In this document: one piece after another, positions 17,464-25,096 of the stretch
Layout of the letters: each line of letters opens with the position of its first letter
How positions within the stretch are numbered: the first letter of the stretch is position 1
From: an uncultured Vampirovibrio sp.
Lineage (GTDB): Bacteria; Cyanobacteriota; Vampirovibrionia; Gastranaerophilales; Gastranaerophilaceae
Assembly (NCBI GenBank): GCA_910577515.1
Contig: CAJTLW010000002.1
Location: forward strand, 1-64,000
Direction of reading: 5' to 3'
Length of the DNA stretch: 64,000 nt
Notes under the pieces: generated by a model
What the model saw: only the letters and a program-made list of their open reading frames with translations
What the model was told of the DNA's origin: nothing
Databases searched by the model: none
Made by a program: the position numbers and the translations under genes

Positions 17464-17919
17464 ATGGAAAAGATTTCCCCCCTTAGGGCGAGTTTAAAAG
17501 CCTTTGAACAATTTAAAGCCCAAAGAGCGCAAAAAAGACAAGAACAAAATAACCCAAATGCTACAAATCCGTTCGGGCTTACATTCAAGGGGTCTATGAT
17601 ACAAATGGACGTATTTGAATCACAAGCTTCCAGAGCGCAAAAAACTGAAGAGCGCGCAAGCTTAAATGACAGATTCCAAAAAGCGGGAAAACTTGCTGCA
17701 AGCGCTTGGGTTTCAACTATTAACAGATTGAATTCCATGAAACAATCCATTATTTCTTTTGGTAATAGAATGAAAGAAACTACAATAAACACTTGGGATA
17801 AATTAAATAAAACAGAAATAACTTTCCAAGGGTTATTTAAAGATTCTGTTTCGAGCCTTCAAAGACGACCGGTGGTTGAGCTTGAAACTATGCTAAATGA
17901 AGAATTGCAAACCATATAG
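17464..17919 (+). CDS. Hypothetical protein with N-terminal F-x-G signature
   Basis: A 151-residue basic, helical protein. A Gln/Arg/Lys-rich N-terminal helix is followed by NPFGLTFKGSM near residue 40, then an amphipathic region ending in LETMLNEELQTI. LTFKG resembles VTFSG, MNFTG and CTFGA near the N-termini of three other proteins here (60418, 35698, 61322). Ribosome site AGAGGA. Not recognised; probably a lineage-specific family. Confidence 0.6.
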   Translation: MEKISPLRASLKAFEQFKAQRAQKRQEQNNPNATNPFGLTFKGSMIQMDVFESQASRAQKTEERASLNDRFQKAGKLAASAWVSTINRLNSMKQSIISFGNRMKETTINTWDKLNKTEITFQGLFKDSVSSLQRRPVVELETMLNEELQTI

Positions 17920-17962
17920 TCCAAATACCACACAAGATTTATTTAATTTTTAAGGAGCTGTT

Positions 17963-18325
17963 ATGTCATTAAAAAAAGTTAGTAATATTATTGAAGCGCT
18001 TGGAAGGCATGAAGATAATGATGCAGTAAGGGTTTTGCGCGATTTGGGTACAAACCATGAATCTGATGAAATCAGAGAACTTACAGCACGCGCTTTAATT
18101 AAAAGAAATTCAAAAGAAGCACTTGAAGTAGTTATAAAAAACAAAGGTAAAGGTATAAATGACCTTTCAGCCCGTGTTGCAATGACTGCAATTAATGAGC
18201 TTCTTGCGCTTAAAGAAAAAGAGTATGCAATCCAAATTTTGGAAGAAACACTTAATTCTGATATCGAGCAGGATGTTCAAGACACTGCCCGCTCTGTAAA
18301 AGCTCTTATGTCTTTCAGTGCATAA
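17963..18325 (+). CDS. HEAT-repeat-like small protein
   Basis: A 120-residue all-helical protein with paired helices of HEAT/PBS-lyase type (DNDAVRVLRDLGTNHESDEI, ELTARALIKRNSKEA, DTARSVKALMSF). It follows the previous gene by 43 bases with ribosome site AAGGAG and ends before a terminator. A scaffold or adaptor role is all that can be inferred. Confidence 0.65.
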   Translation: MSLKKVSNIIEALGRHEDNDAVRVLRDLGTNHESDEIRELTARALIKRNSKEALEVVIKNKGKGINDLSARVAMTAINELLALKEKEYAIQILEETLNSDIEQDVQDTARSVKALMSFSA

Positions 18326-18351
18326 ATTGAGATGATTTTTCATATAATATA

Positions 18352-18384
18352 AAAATACCCGGAGGTAAAACTTTCGGGTATTTT
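18352..18384 (+). terminator. Rho-independent terminator
   Basis: AAAATACCCG is inverted as CGGGTATTTT with a 13-nt loop, 26 bases after the HEAT-like gene. Confidence 0.8.
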
Positions 18385-18441
18385 ACCGTATTAAATTTTT
18401 TTGCTATTATTATCTTTGTAATTTATTTTGGAGTTTATTTT

Positions 18442-18915
18442 ATGAAAAAGATAATTTGTTTGGTTGTTATGGGTTTGTTTTTTGCAGCTGCTCCTGTTTC
18501 TGTAGTTTTTGCAGATGAAAATCCCAAGGCTGATATTGTAATTTTGAATCCTAATTTTGAAACCGCAAAAAACCAAATATCAGAAGAATTAAACCTTTCT
18601 GATAAGCAGCAAAAAAAGGCTGATAAAATTTATATAAATGCAAAAGAAAAAATCACGGTTTTAAATAAACAAATAAACGAAAAACAGCAGGAGGCCCGTG
18701 CAATAAAACTATCAAGAATAGATACAAGGGTTCAGCTGGAAAAACTGATAAAAATCAATAATGAAGTGGGTATTCTTTATCAAACAAGAGATAAGATTCA
18801 TAACAATGCTATGAGAAAATTTGATTCTCTTTTAAACAAAAATCAAATAAAAATCTGGAATGATATGAAGTTAAACGGCGCCCGTTTCTTCCCTGAAATT
18901 GAAACAATGATATAG
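18442..18915 (+). CDS. Secreted Spy/CpxP-like (LTxxQ-type) protein
   Basis: A 157-residue exported helical protein with a signal peptide (MKKIICLVVMGLFFAAAP, cleavage probably after VFA). The mature protein has LNLSDKQQKKADKI and LLNKNQIKIWNDMK, resembling the paired LTxxQ motifs of Spy/CpxP periplasmic chaperones, with a charged coiled helix between. A periplasmic chaperone or stress-sensing role is inferred from this pattern. Confidence 0.6.
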   Translation: MKKIICLVVMGLFFAAAPVSVVFADENPKADIVILNPNFETAKNQISEELNLSDKQQKKADKIYINAKEKITVLNKQINEKQQEARAIKLSRIDTRVQLEKLIKINNEVGILYQTRDKIHNNAMRKFDSLLNKNQIKIWNDMKLNGARFFPEIETMI

Positions 18916-18916
18916 T

Positions 18917-19756
18917 TTAATATCTCCACTTTATGATATTAAACAAAATTGCTTCTCTTAAATCTCCTTTGCGTTTTGTTTTAAATATCGTAAGATTGCA
19001 TATTTTAAAACGGCAAATTTTTGTTCTGTGAAATTCTATATCAATATTGTTTTCCTTAAAATATTTATTTGCTATTTCAACAGCATAGGAGTGGTTATTT
19101 TTGTTGCTTTTTGTATTTGTAATTGAGCCTTGGCGTTTGTAATAAAAATAATAAGTATGAGGCACAGTTACAAGTGTACCAAGTTTATGCACTGCCTCAG
19201 GCGTAAAAATTATATCTTCATAAGTAACATCATTTTTAAATTTCAACCCGAAATATCTTATTTTAGAAAGTTTGTATATTTTATTGCATACATAAGATTT
19301 ATCAGGAATATCACAAATTTCAAACTTTTTGTCCGTATTATTTGTTACAGTTTCTTTCTTGAATTCCAAAAACATTTTTTCATGTTTATCTGTTGCTCTT
19401 ATTATTCCTGCTGCTGCAATATCAGCCTTATATTTTAAAGCTGCGTTATATAATTTTTCAAAAAAATCACAGCTCACCCAATCATCAGAATCAACAAAGC
19501 CTATATATTCCCCTTGCGCAAGTTTAATGCTTTTATTTCTTGTGTTGGCTATCCCCTGATTTTCTTGATTTATTATCTTTATTCTTGAATCTTTCTTTGC
19601 ATATTTTTCTAATATTGATAATGAATTATCGGTCGAACCATCGTTTATGCAAATTATTTCTATATCCTTTAAAGTTTGCCCTATAAGGCTATCAAGGCAT
19701 TTTTCAAGATATTTTTCAACGTTATAAACAGGTACTGTTATTGAAACTTTAACCAT
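18917..19756 (-). CDS. Family 2 glycosyltransferase
   Basis: A 279-residue GT2 enzyme with SITVPVYNVEKYLEKCLDSL, CINDGSTDNS and the DxD motif GFVDSDDW. The C-terminal half is variable. It overlaps the upstream glycosyltransferase by 19 bases, so the two are co-expressed and probably act in one surface-glycan pathway. Donor and acceptor unknown. Confidence 0.88.
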   Translation of the reverse strand: MVKVSITVPVYNVEKYLEKCLDSLIGQTLKDIEIICINDGSTDNSLSILEKYAKKDSRIKIINQENQGIANTRNKSIKLAQGEYIGFVDSDDWVSCDFFEKLYNAALKYKADIAAAGIIRATDKHEKMFLEFKKETVTNNTDKKFEICDIPDKSYVCNKIYKLSKIRYFGLKFKNDVTYEDIIFTPEAVHKLGTLVTVPHTYYFYYKRQGSITNTKSNKNNHSYAVEIANKYFKENNIDIEFHRTKICRFKICNLTIFKTKRKGDLREAILFNIIKWRY

Positions 19757-20640
19757 CTTAATATCCTTATTTTATATGTCCATAAATAATCTTCATTTTT
19801 TAAAATTTCAAAAACCTCAGACAACCTTTTAAAATAAGTTTCTTTCATTGAAATATCCGTTTTTCTATACCAGGAAATTGCTTTTAAAAGATATTTTGTC
19901 TGAATTTTTCTTATAAGTCTTTTTTCAAAATTGTGCATTTTTAAAAAATTAAAAACGGTGTGAAAGTTTTCAATGGGGGATAAATCATTTTTAATTTTGG
20001 TGTTTGTAAGGGCATTTTGTCTGTTTTTTCTATACGTATATAAATCATGTTTTAAAATTTCAACATTTTTTGCAAATAACATTGTTTTTATAAAAACAAT
20101 CTGATCTTCTCCTGTTTTTGTGTTGTTAAATTCTATACCGTTTTTTAAAAGAAATTCTTTTTTATAGATTTTATTGTATGAAATGGTGTGGTAAGAAAAT
20201 AATCTATTCTCTAAAAATTTATTTTGGAATTTTTTACATGAATATTGCCCGCGTCTTAAGTATCCCGTTTTTTCATTAAGTGTTTTTGCGCCAAAAATAA
20301 CAACTTCTGTTTCTTTTTTTATTTTTTCATTACACAAAAACAATAAATCCTTATCAATATAATCATCTGAATCAACAAAAGCTATATATTCCCCAACCGA
20401 CCTATTTATTGCAATATTTCTTGAAACCCCTGCTCCTCTTTGTGTTTCATTGTTGATTATTTTTATTCTGCCATCAAGCTTGGCATATTCTTTTAAAATC
20501 GATAAAGAATTATCATTGGAACAATCATTTACGCATATTATTTCAAAATTGGCATAACTTTGCGACAGTATACTCTCCAAGCATTCTTTTAAATATTTTT
20601 CGGTGTTGTATACGGGTATTATTATTGAAAATTCGGTCAT
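19738..20640 (-). CDS. Family 2 glycosyltransferase
   Basis: A 300-residue GT2 enzyme with SIIIPVYNTEKYLKECLESI, CVNDCSNDNS and FVDSDDYID. Similar to its downstream neighbour over the catalytic half, suggesting duplication. Ribosome site GAGGAGAA lies just before the ATG. The acceptor-side region differs, so the two probably add different sugars. Confidence 0.88.
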   Translation of the reverse strand: MTEFSIIIPVYNTEKYLKECLESILSQSYANFEIICVNDCSNDNSLSILKEYAKLDGRIKIINNETQRGAGVSRNIAINRSVGEYIAFVDSDDYIDKDLLFLCNEKIKKETEVVIFGAKTLNEKTGYLRRGQYSCKKFQNKFLENRLFSYHTISYNKIYKKEFLLKNGIEFNNTKTGEDQIVFIKTMLFAKNVEILKHDLYTYRKNRQNALTNTKIKNDLSPIENFHTVFNFLKMHNFEKRLIRKIQTKYLLKAISWYRKTDISMKETYFKRLSEVFEILKNEDYLWTYKIRILRWLKFQ

Positions 20641-20715
20641 ATTTTCTCCTCGTATTTCTGTTTATGCCTGCGCCGGTGTGTATTTTGCTAAATTTTTACA
20701 AGCAGCGCATGGATA

Positions 20716-20738
20716 TTATACAAGTAATGCTTGTAATT
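20716..20738. promoter_or_regulatory. Candidate XRE operator (ACAAG-N5-CTTGT)
   Basis: TTATACAAG and CTTGTAATT face each other across TAATG. A further TTACAAGC half-site lies about 20 bases upstream. The site is between the glycosyltransferase pair and the XRE gene at 20814, so that protein is the likely ligand. Confidence 0.5.
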
Positions 20739-20813
20739 TTCAATAAAAAATAATTGTATAGCTTTGTTGTTTAAACCCTATGCCAAGATAAAATAAAATG
20801 AATGAGGTTATAA

Positions 20814-21134
20814 ATGGACTTAAAACGAAATCTTGGAAAAAACATACAAAGCTATAGAAAACTTAACCGCATGACCCAAAAAAAACTTGCAGAGCTTGTA
20901 GATGTGGAAATAAATAGTATAAGTTCCATTGAGCTTGGCAAATATTTTCCTTCCCCTGAAAATCTTACAAAGATTTCCAAAGCTCTCAACGTATCCTTAA
21001 GTGATTTATTTACCTTTGAACCCAAACACACAAGCGAAGACTATATAAAAGAGATTTTATCAAACATTGAATTTATAAAAGATGACGCCACAAAACTTCG
21101 TGCCGTCAGTCTTTTTGTAAAAAACCTTTTATAA
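20814..21134 (+). CDS. XRE-family helix-turn-helix regulator
   Basis: A 106-residue protein with a Cro/C1-type HTH at residues 5-62 (NLGKNIQSYRKLNRMTQKKL, SSIELGKYFPSPENL) and a short C-terminal helical tail. Same architecture as the gene at 1358. It is divergent from the two glycosyltransferases across the ACAAG-N5-CTTGT repeat, so it may control them and itself. Ends just before a bidirectional terminator. Confidence 0.88.
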   Translation: MDLKRNLGKNIQSYRKLNRMTQKKLAELVDVEINSISSIELGKYFPSPENLTKISKALNVSLSDLFTFEPKHTSEDYIKEILSNIEFIKDDATKLRAVSLFVKNLL

Positions 21135-21147
21135 GATTAATTATAAC

Positions 21148-21181
21148 AAAACCCCAAAGAGCCAGGCCCTAATGGGGTTTT
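21148..21181. terminator. Bidirectional terminator between XRE gene and tRNA
   Basis: AAAACCCCA and TGGGGTTTT form a stem flanked by A and T runs on both sides. It can end the XRE transcript (plus) and the tRNA transcript (minus). Confidence 0.8.
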
Positions 21182-21186
21182 AAACC

Positions 21187-21260
21187 TATCCGCGAGAGGA
21201 TTCGAACCTCCGACATTCACCTTAGGAGGGTGACGTTCTATCCTGCTGAACTACGCGGAC
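21187..21260 (-). tRNA. tRNA-Arg (anticodon CCU)
   Basis: On the minus strand a 74-nt cloverleaf is visible: acceptor GTCCGCG/CGCGGAT, a D-arm, anticodon stem TCACC/GGTGA around the loop CTCCTAA (anticodon CCT), and T-arm GGAGG-TTCGAAT-CCTCT. The discriminator base is A. CCA is not encoded. It reads AGG codons. Confidence 0.93.
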
Positions 21261-21360
21261 ATACTCAAAAATTATATCAACTTCAAGCTTTTAAATCAAT
21301 CCAAATAAATATAAAACTGATTAATTTAAAAACAATATCGAAAGCTTTAATATAAAAATT

Positions 21361-21831
21361 ATGAATATTAAAACTATTCCACACTGTAAAATAGATGGTA
21401 TAACAGCTTCTGGCGAAGAAAAAACATTTACTCCGTCTGATTTTTTAAATCAAACCACCATTCTTTATTTTTACCCCAATGATGGAACACCCGGCTGTAC
21501 CATTCAGGCCGGAGATTTTCGGGATAATATGAAATATATAAATCCTATTGCAAAAGTTGCGGGTGTAAACCGTGAAACAATCCAAAGTCACAAAAAATTT
21601 ATGAAAAATGAAGATTTAAACTTCATTTTGCTATCAGACCCCGATAAAAAACTGATTGATTTTTTTGGCGTATGGGGCGAAAAGCCGGCCTACGGTATGG
21701 GTTTTATGGGTATTATAAGGTCGACATTTATAATAAATAAAGAAGGAGAAGTTGTGAAATCATGGTTTAATGTAAATGTGGAAGGCCATGTGGAAGAAGT
21801 CCTAAAAACTCTTGAAGAACTGCACCTTTAG
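21361..21831 (+). CDS. bcp: Thiol peroxidase of the Bcp/PrxQ family
   Basis: A 156-residue thioredoxin-fold peroxiredoxin that reduces hydroperoxides. The peroxidatic Cys46 is in YPNDGTPGCT. The usual resolving Cys five residues later is Gly51 (CTIQAGDF), so this is a 1-Cys variant that must use an external thiol or another Cys. Also seen are SDPDKKLIDFFGVW and FIINKEGEV. A single gene, convergent with the next by 4 bases. Confidence 0.9.
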   Translation: MNIKTIPHCKIDGITASGEEKTFTPSDFLNQTTILYFYPNDGTPGCTIQAGDFRDNMKYINPIAKVAGVNRETIQSHKKFMKNEDLNFILLSDPDKKLIDFFGVWGEKPAYGMGFMGIIRSTFIINKEGEVVKSWFNVNVEGHVEEVLKTLEELHL

Positions 21832-22184
21832 TCTAAAGCTCTCATTTCAATAACTTCACCTGTTGCAGCATTCATTTTGAAGTAATATTTGCTTTCCATA
21901 TAAAGGATGTTTCCTTCAAGTGTTTTGTCTTTTTTATTATATTTTACATCGCTAAAAGATGCATCCAGCTTGATTTGTTTTAAAACATTGTTTACTTCTT
22001 TTGTGCTTCTGTTTATTTTTGATTGCACAGTTTTTTCATCTGAAAGCACACTTTCATCAATCTTATCTGAAGCTGCAGGGCTTTGAACAATATTTGTGTT
22101 ACTGTCTAAAGCTTTAGCATTGCATGTTAAATGGCCTGAAAGCATGCAAAATATACATATAAAAATTGTGAAAAAAAGTTTCAT
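21828..22184 (-). CDS. Secreted small protein with a PepSY-like C-terminus
   Basis: A 118-residue protein with signal peptide MKLFFTIFICIFCMLSGHLT. The mature part is a Ser/Asp-rich linker followed by about 60 residues ending YYFKMNAATGEVIEMRALD. The pattern of strand, then NAxTGEVxxM, is that of a PepSY domain, which often inhibits proteases. I start at 22184 because the signal peptide begins there; the frame can be extended to a GTG at 22292 but that part overlaps another small gene. Last gene of a four-gene set of small proteins. Confidence 0.65.
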   Translation of the reverse strand: MKLFFTIFICIFCMLSGHLTCNAKALDSNTNIVQSPAASDKIDESVLSDEKTVQSKINRSTKEVNNVLKQIKLDASFSDVKYNKKDKTLEGNILYMESKYYFKMNAATGEVIEMRALD

Positions 22185-22188
22185 ATTT

Positions 22189-22302
22189 TTAATGTTTCTT
22201 TTCTTCCGTATTAAAATCCCCGGAGATTTTAAACGTTCCCCAAACAAGCACTGCACAGCATAAAAGCGCAGGAATATTGTATATAAATTCACGTATTTCC
22301 AT
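22189..22302 (-). CDS. Small membrane protein (37 residues)
   Basis: Starts MEIREFIYNIPALLCCAVLV and ends in a charged tail (DFNTEEKKH). One membrane helix at about residues 7-24. A strong ribosome site (AAGGAGAG) sits five bases before the ATG, which lies inside the end of the preceding membrane-protein gene. The stop is four bases before the next gene. The layout argues for a real gene. Function unknown. Confidence 0.6.
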   Translation of the reverse strand: MEIREFIYNIPALLCCAVLVWGTFKISGDFNTEEKKH

Positions 22303-22534
22303 GCTCTCTCCTTTTTATAATTTTATCTATTTTTTCATTTGCCGCATGTAAAGAAACAACCGTTCTTAATATAAAAAATGCACCTATCAATAAAAACACC
22401 CAGTTTATATTAACAAACGGTGTTTGTGCAAGCCATATAACTCCGCCCGATGTTGCGATTAAAAGAGCGGTAAGCTGGCTTCTTATTGCAAGCAAATTTT
22501 GAAATTCTTTATCTTCTGTATTTCTTTCTTCCAT
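22289..22534 (-). CDS. Small membrane protein, two helices
   Basis: An 81-residue protein. A hydrophilic start (MEERNTEDKEF) is followed by two membrane helices (about residues 20-36 and 43-60) and a basic tail (KIDKIIKRREHG). Its 3' end overlaps the next small gene. The ribosome site is weak and it may be translated by coupling from the AbrB-like gene 16 bases upstream. Not recognised. Confidence 0.55.
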   Translation of the reverse strand: MEERNTEDKEFQNLLAIRSQLTALLIATSGGVIWLAQTPFVNINWVFLLIGAFFILRTVVSLHAANEKIDKIIKRREHGNT

Positions 22535-22550
22535 AAAAATAATTATATCA

Positions 22551-22724
22551 TTATTCTTCAACAACGGTGAGGTTTTTTAGGATGATTTGCTTTTCAGTGG
22601 AATCGTAATCAATTTCCACCATTGTATTTTTTAAATTTTCCATATCCGCACCCATAAGTTCTAAAAGAGTAGACGGAATAATAATACCATAGCTTGTGCC
22701 AAATTTTACCAGTTTCTTTTTCAT
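22551..22724 (-). CDS. AbrB/MazE-fold small DNA-binding protein
   Basis: A 57-residue protein starting MKKKLVKFGTSYGIIIPSTL. The swapped-hairpin pattern (KLVKFGTSYGIIIP..LLE, then a strand and KQIILKNL) is that of AbrB/MazE/SpoVT-type transcription factors, where the N-terminal half pairs in a dimer to bind DNA. First gene of the small-protein operon, and a likely ligand of the inverted repeat just upstream. It could also be an antitoxin, but no toxin gene follows. Confidence 0.65.
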   Translation of the reverse strand: MKKKLVKFGTSYGIIIPSTLLELMGADMENLKNTMVEIDYDSTEKQIILKNLTVVEE

Positions 22725-22738
22725 AAATAATATTATAG

Positions 22739-22765
22739 CAATACTTAAATAACATTTGAGTATTG
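22739..22765. promoter_or_regulatory. Inverted repeat in the promoter of the AbrB-like operon
   Basis: CAATACTTAAAT and ATTTGAGTATTG pair over 12 positions (one T-G) around a 3-nt centre. The half AATACTTAAAT recurs as a direct repeat at 22792-22802, next to the divergent gene at 22823. A shared operator for both transcripts is likely. Confidence 0.5.
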
Positions 22766-22822
22766 TAAAAAAATATATTTTATATTATTATAATACTTAA
22801 ATAAAACTTAAATGAGATAATT

Positions 22823-23026
22823 ATGCCGAAACAAAAACAATCCGAAAACGGAGAACTTATACAGCTTCGCTTAAAAGTCTTTGACATAGAAGGCCACACA
22901 TTAAAGATACAATCCGCGAACACTCTTCTTTCTGTATATTCTAATGAATATTCCCCCGAAGCTTCTATTATAGCTGCCATCATTGACCAGGAACTTAAGG
23001 CGATATCTGATATTTTATTAAAATAA
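22823..23026 (+). CDS. Small hypothetical protein
   Basis: A 67-residue protein (MPKQKQSENGELIQLRLKVF...) with a beta-rich start and a C-terminal helix (SIIAAIIDQELKAISDILLK). Divergent from the AbrB-like operon and sharing its repeat region; a terminator follows immediately. Not recognised. Confidence 0.5.
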   Translation: MPKQKQSENGELIQLRLKVFDIEGHTLKIQSANTLLSVYSNEYSPEASIIAAIIDQELKAISDILLK

Positions 23027-23054
23027 TTGCCCGAAAAATAATTCTCGGGCAATT
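23025..23054. terminator. Terminator between convergent genes
   Basis: AATTGCCCGA and TCGGGCAATT form a stem that overlaps the stop codon of the gene at 22823 and lies 27 bases after thiC, so it can serve both. Confidence 0.8.
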
Positions 23055-23080
23055 AAATATCTATGTTATTTTATTTTTAA

Positions 23081-24361
23081 TTAAAAATATTCTCTGAATA
23101 TCTTCATAGAACAGTAATCTCCGCACATTGTGCAGGGTTTTTCTTCTTCAAAGCTTATCCCGTCAAATTTAGAAGGATCAAGAGAAAGTTCCTTTTGAAG
23201 TTTCCAGTCAAGGTCTTTTCTTGCGACAGACATCTTTTTATCTCTTTCAATTGCTTTTTTGTTTCCTCTTGCAACATCTGCTGCATGTGCTGCAATTTTT
23301 GATGCAATGATGCCTTCACGTACTTCTTCAACACCCGGCAGCCCTAAATGTTCTGCAGGAGTAACGTAGCAAAGAAAATCCGCCCCGTTTAATGCAGCCA
23401 GAGTGCCGCCGATTGCTGATGTTATATGGTCATACCCCGGTGCAATGTCTGTGACCAATGGTCCAAGCACATATAAAGGTGCATTATCTGTTAATTGCTT
23501 AATTGTTTGTATCATTGAAGGAATAAGGTTTAAAGGCACATGTCCCGGCCCCTCTACCATAGCCTGAACCCCTTTTGCCTTTGCCCTTTTAACAAGTTCT
23601 CCAAGCACAATGGTTTCAGCTACCTGCGCTCTATCCCCTGCATCCGCTCCGCATCCGGGGCGCAGGCCATCTCCAAGGGAAAGTACAACATCATATTTTT
23701 TTACAATATCTAAAAGTTCATCATAATATTCATATAAAGGATTTTCCTTACCTGTAGCTTTTATCCAGCAGGCAAGCATAGCTCCGCCTCTTGAAACTAT
23801 CCCTGTTACCCTTTTTTGTTTTTCTAACTGGTCAATTACAAATTTTGTAACCCCGCAGTGTACGGTAATAAAATCTACTCCGTCTTTGCATTGCTTTTCG
23901 ATGTCTGAAAATAATTTTTCTTTGCTTAATTTTGCAATATTCTTAAATTCATCCAAAGCTTCTTTTCCTGCCTGATACATAGGAACTGTGCCGATAGGAA
24001 GCTTGGTTGAAGCGATAATTTGCGCGCGTACTTCATCAATACCTTTGCCTGTGGATAAATCCATTAAAACATCAGCGCCTGTGTCTTCAATAATTTTTAC
24101 CTTTTTAAGCTCTTCTTCTAATCCTGAGCGCTCGTTTGATGTTCCGATATTAGCATTAATTTTAACACTTAAACCCGCTCCAACACCTACGGGGATTGAA
24201 TTTTTACGCTGATTATTTTTCAAAATAACAATTGAGCCGTCTTTAACGCCGTCGCGTACAAATTCAGGAGCAACTCCTTCGGCTTCTGCAACAAAACGCA
24301 TTTCATCGGTTATAATGCCTTCTTTTGCGTTCATTATCTGTGTTTTAATATCGGTTATCAT
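23081..24361 (-). CDS. thiC: Phosphomethylpyrimidine synthase ThiC
   Basis: A 426-residue radical SAM enzyme that converts aminoimidazole ribotide to the pyrimidine of thiamine. Conserved blocks include KLPIGTVPMYQ, FITVHCGVT, RGGAMLACWI, LGDGLRPGC and EGPGHVPLN. The C-terminal cluster motif is CTMCGDYC, one residue shorter than the CSMCGPKFC of enterobacterial ThiC. It lacks the N-terminal extension of proteobacterial enzymes. Three bases after the aldolase gene. No TPP riboswitch is visible upstream of this two-gene unit. Confidence 0.95.
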   Translation of the reverse strand: MITDIKTQIMNAKEGIITDEMRFVAEAEGVAPEFVRDGVKDGSIVILKNNQRKNSIPVGVGAGLSVKINANIGTSNERSGLEEELKKVKIIEDTGADVLMDLSTGKGIDEVRAQIIASTKLPIGTVPMYQAGKEALDEFKNIAKLSKEKLFSDIEKQCKDGVDFITVHCGVTKFVIDQLEKQKRVTGIVSRGGAMLACWIKATGKENPLYEYYDELLDIVKKYDVVLSLGDGLRPGCGADAGDRAQVAETIVLGELVKRAKAKGVQAMVEGPGHVPLNLIPSMIQTIKQLTDNAPLYVLGPLVTDIAPGYDHITSAIGGTLAALNGADFLCYVTPAEHLGLPGVEEVREGIIASKIAAHAADVARGNKKAIERDKKMSVARKDLDWKLQKELSLDPSKFDGISFEEEKPCTMCGDYCSMKIFREYF

Positions 24362-24364
24362 TTT

Positions 24365-24988
24365 TTATCCTTTCAAATTTTGAATTTTTTTAACTTCATC
24401 TTTGTTTAATGTGTGAATTTTACCCAATAGTTTCGAAGCAAAATAAGTTTTTGCATAGGCTTGAATACTTTCGCAGTGGTAAAAAGCTTCTTTTAAGCTG
24501 CCTGCGCCCACAACAAGCCCGTGGTTTTCCATTAAAACTGCATTATGCCCCTTTATAAAATATTCTGCAATTTCATTTGCAAGTTCATAAGAGCTTGGAA
24601 GAGCATATTTTGCTGATGGAATATTTCCAAAATTGTAAATAAACTCCGGCAATATAGGTTTATTCATATTTTTATGGCATACGGCAAAAGCTGTTGCGTA
24701 AGGACAGTGTATATGAATAATAGCTCTGATGTCAGCTCTTTTTTTATATATCTCAATATGCATAAGCCTTTCGCTTGAAGGTTTTATGCCGTTTAAAACA
24801 TTATTATTGATATCAAGTTCTGCGATATCTTCATATCCCATATCTCCAAGGCATACTCCGGATTTTGACATATAAATTATATTATCTTCAAATCTTGAAA
24901 TATTTCCGCTCGTAGCAGGAACCATATCAGCTTTATATGTTCTTCCAGCCCAATAAATTATATCCTTAAAAATATCCTCTTTATTCAA
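24365..24988 (-). CDS. Class II aldolase/adducin-family protein
   Basis: A 207-residue zinc aldolase of the fuculose-phosphate/ribulose-phosphate epimerase-like family. Motifs are ATSGNIS, SKSGVCLGD, PSSERLMH with the catalytic Glu, HIHCPYATA with two zinc-ligand His, and MENHGLVV with the third. Substrate cannot be told: candidates include fuculose-1-phosphate, methylthioribulose-1-phosphate and 5-deoxypentulose phosphates made by radical SAM side-product salvage. The tight link to thiC is suggestive, because ThiC makes 5'-deoxyadenosine, but this is inference. Confidence 0.85.
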   Translation of the reverse strand: MNKEDIFKDIIYWAGRTYKADMVPATSGNISRFEDNIIYMSKSGVCLGDMGYEDIAELDINNNVLNGIKPSSERLMHIEIYKKRADIRAIIHIHCPYATAFAVCHKNMNKPILPEFIYNFGNIPSAKYALPSSYELANEIAEYFIKGHNAVLMENHGLVVGAGSLKEAFYHCESIQAYAKTYFASKLLGKIHTLNKDEVKKIQNLKG

Positions 24989-25042
24989 TTTTTCCTCTTT
25001 TAAACTCTGTGATTAAATAGATAAAATAATTCTATCATAAAA

Positions 25043-25079
25043 AACGGCACACAAATGAACTAAATCTTTGTGTGCCGTT
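25043..25079 (-). terminator. Terminator after the second calcium-loop protein
   Basis: AACGGCACACAAA is perfectly inverted around an 11-nt loop with a T-run on the minus strand. Similar in style to the terminator of paralogue 1. Confidence 0.85.
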
Positions 25080-25096
25080 AAAATTGTTCTTTGAAG

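Noticed and set aside
22189..22292. N-terminal extension of the PepSY-like protein to the GTG at 22292
   Set aside because: The extension is basic and unlike a signal peptide; the real signal peptide starts at 22184, and the 37-residue frame here has a strong ribosome site.
24989..25043. TPP riboswitch upstream of the aldolase-thiC unit
   Set aside because: No CUGAGA or ACCUGAU-like elements seen; the gap is too short.
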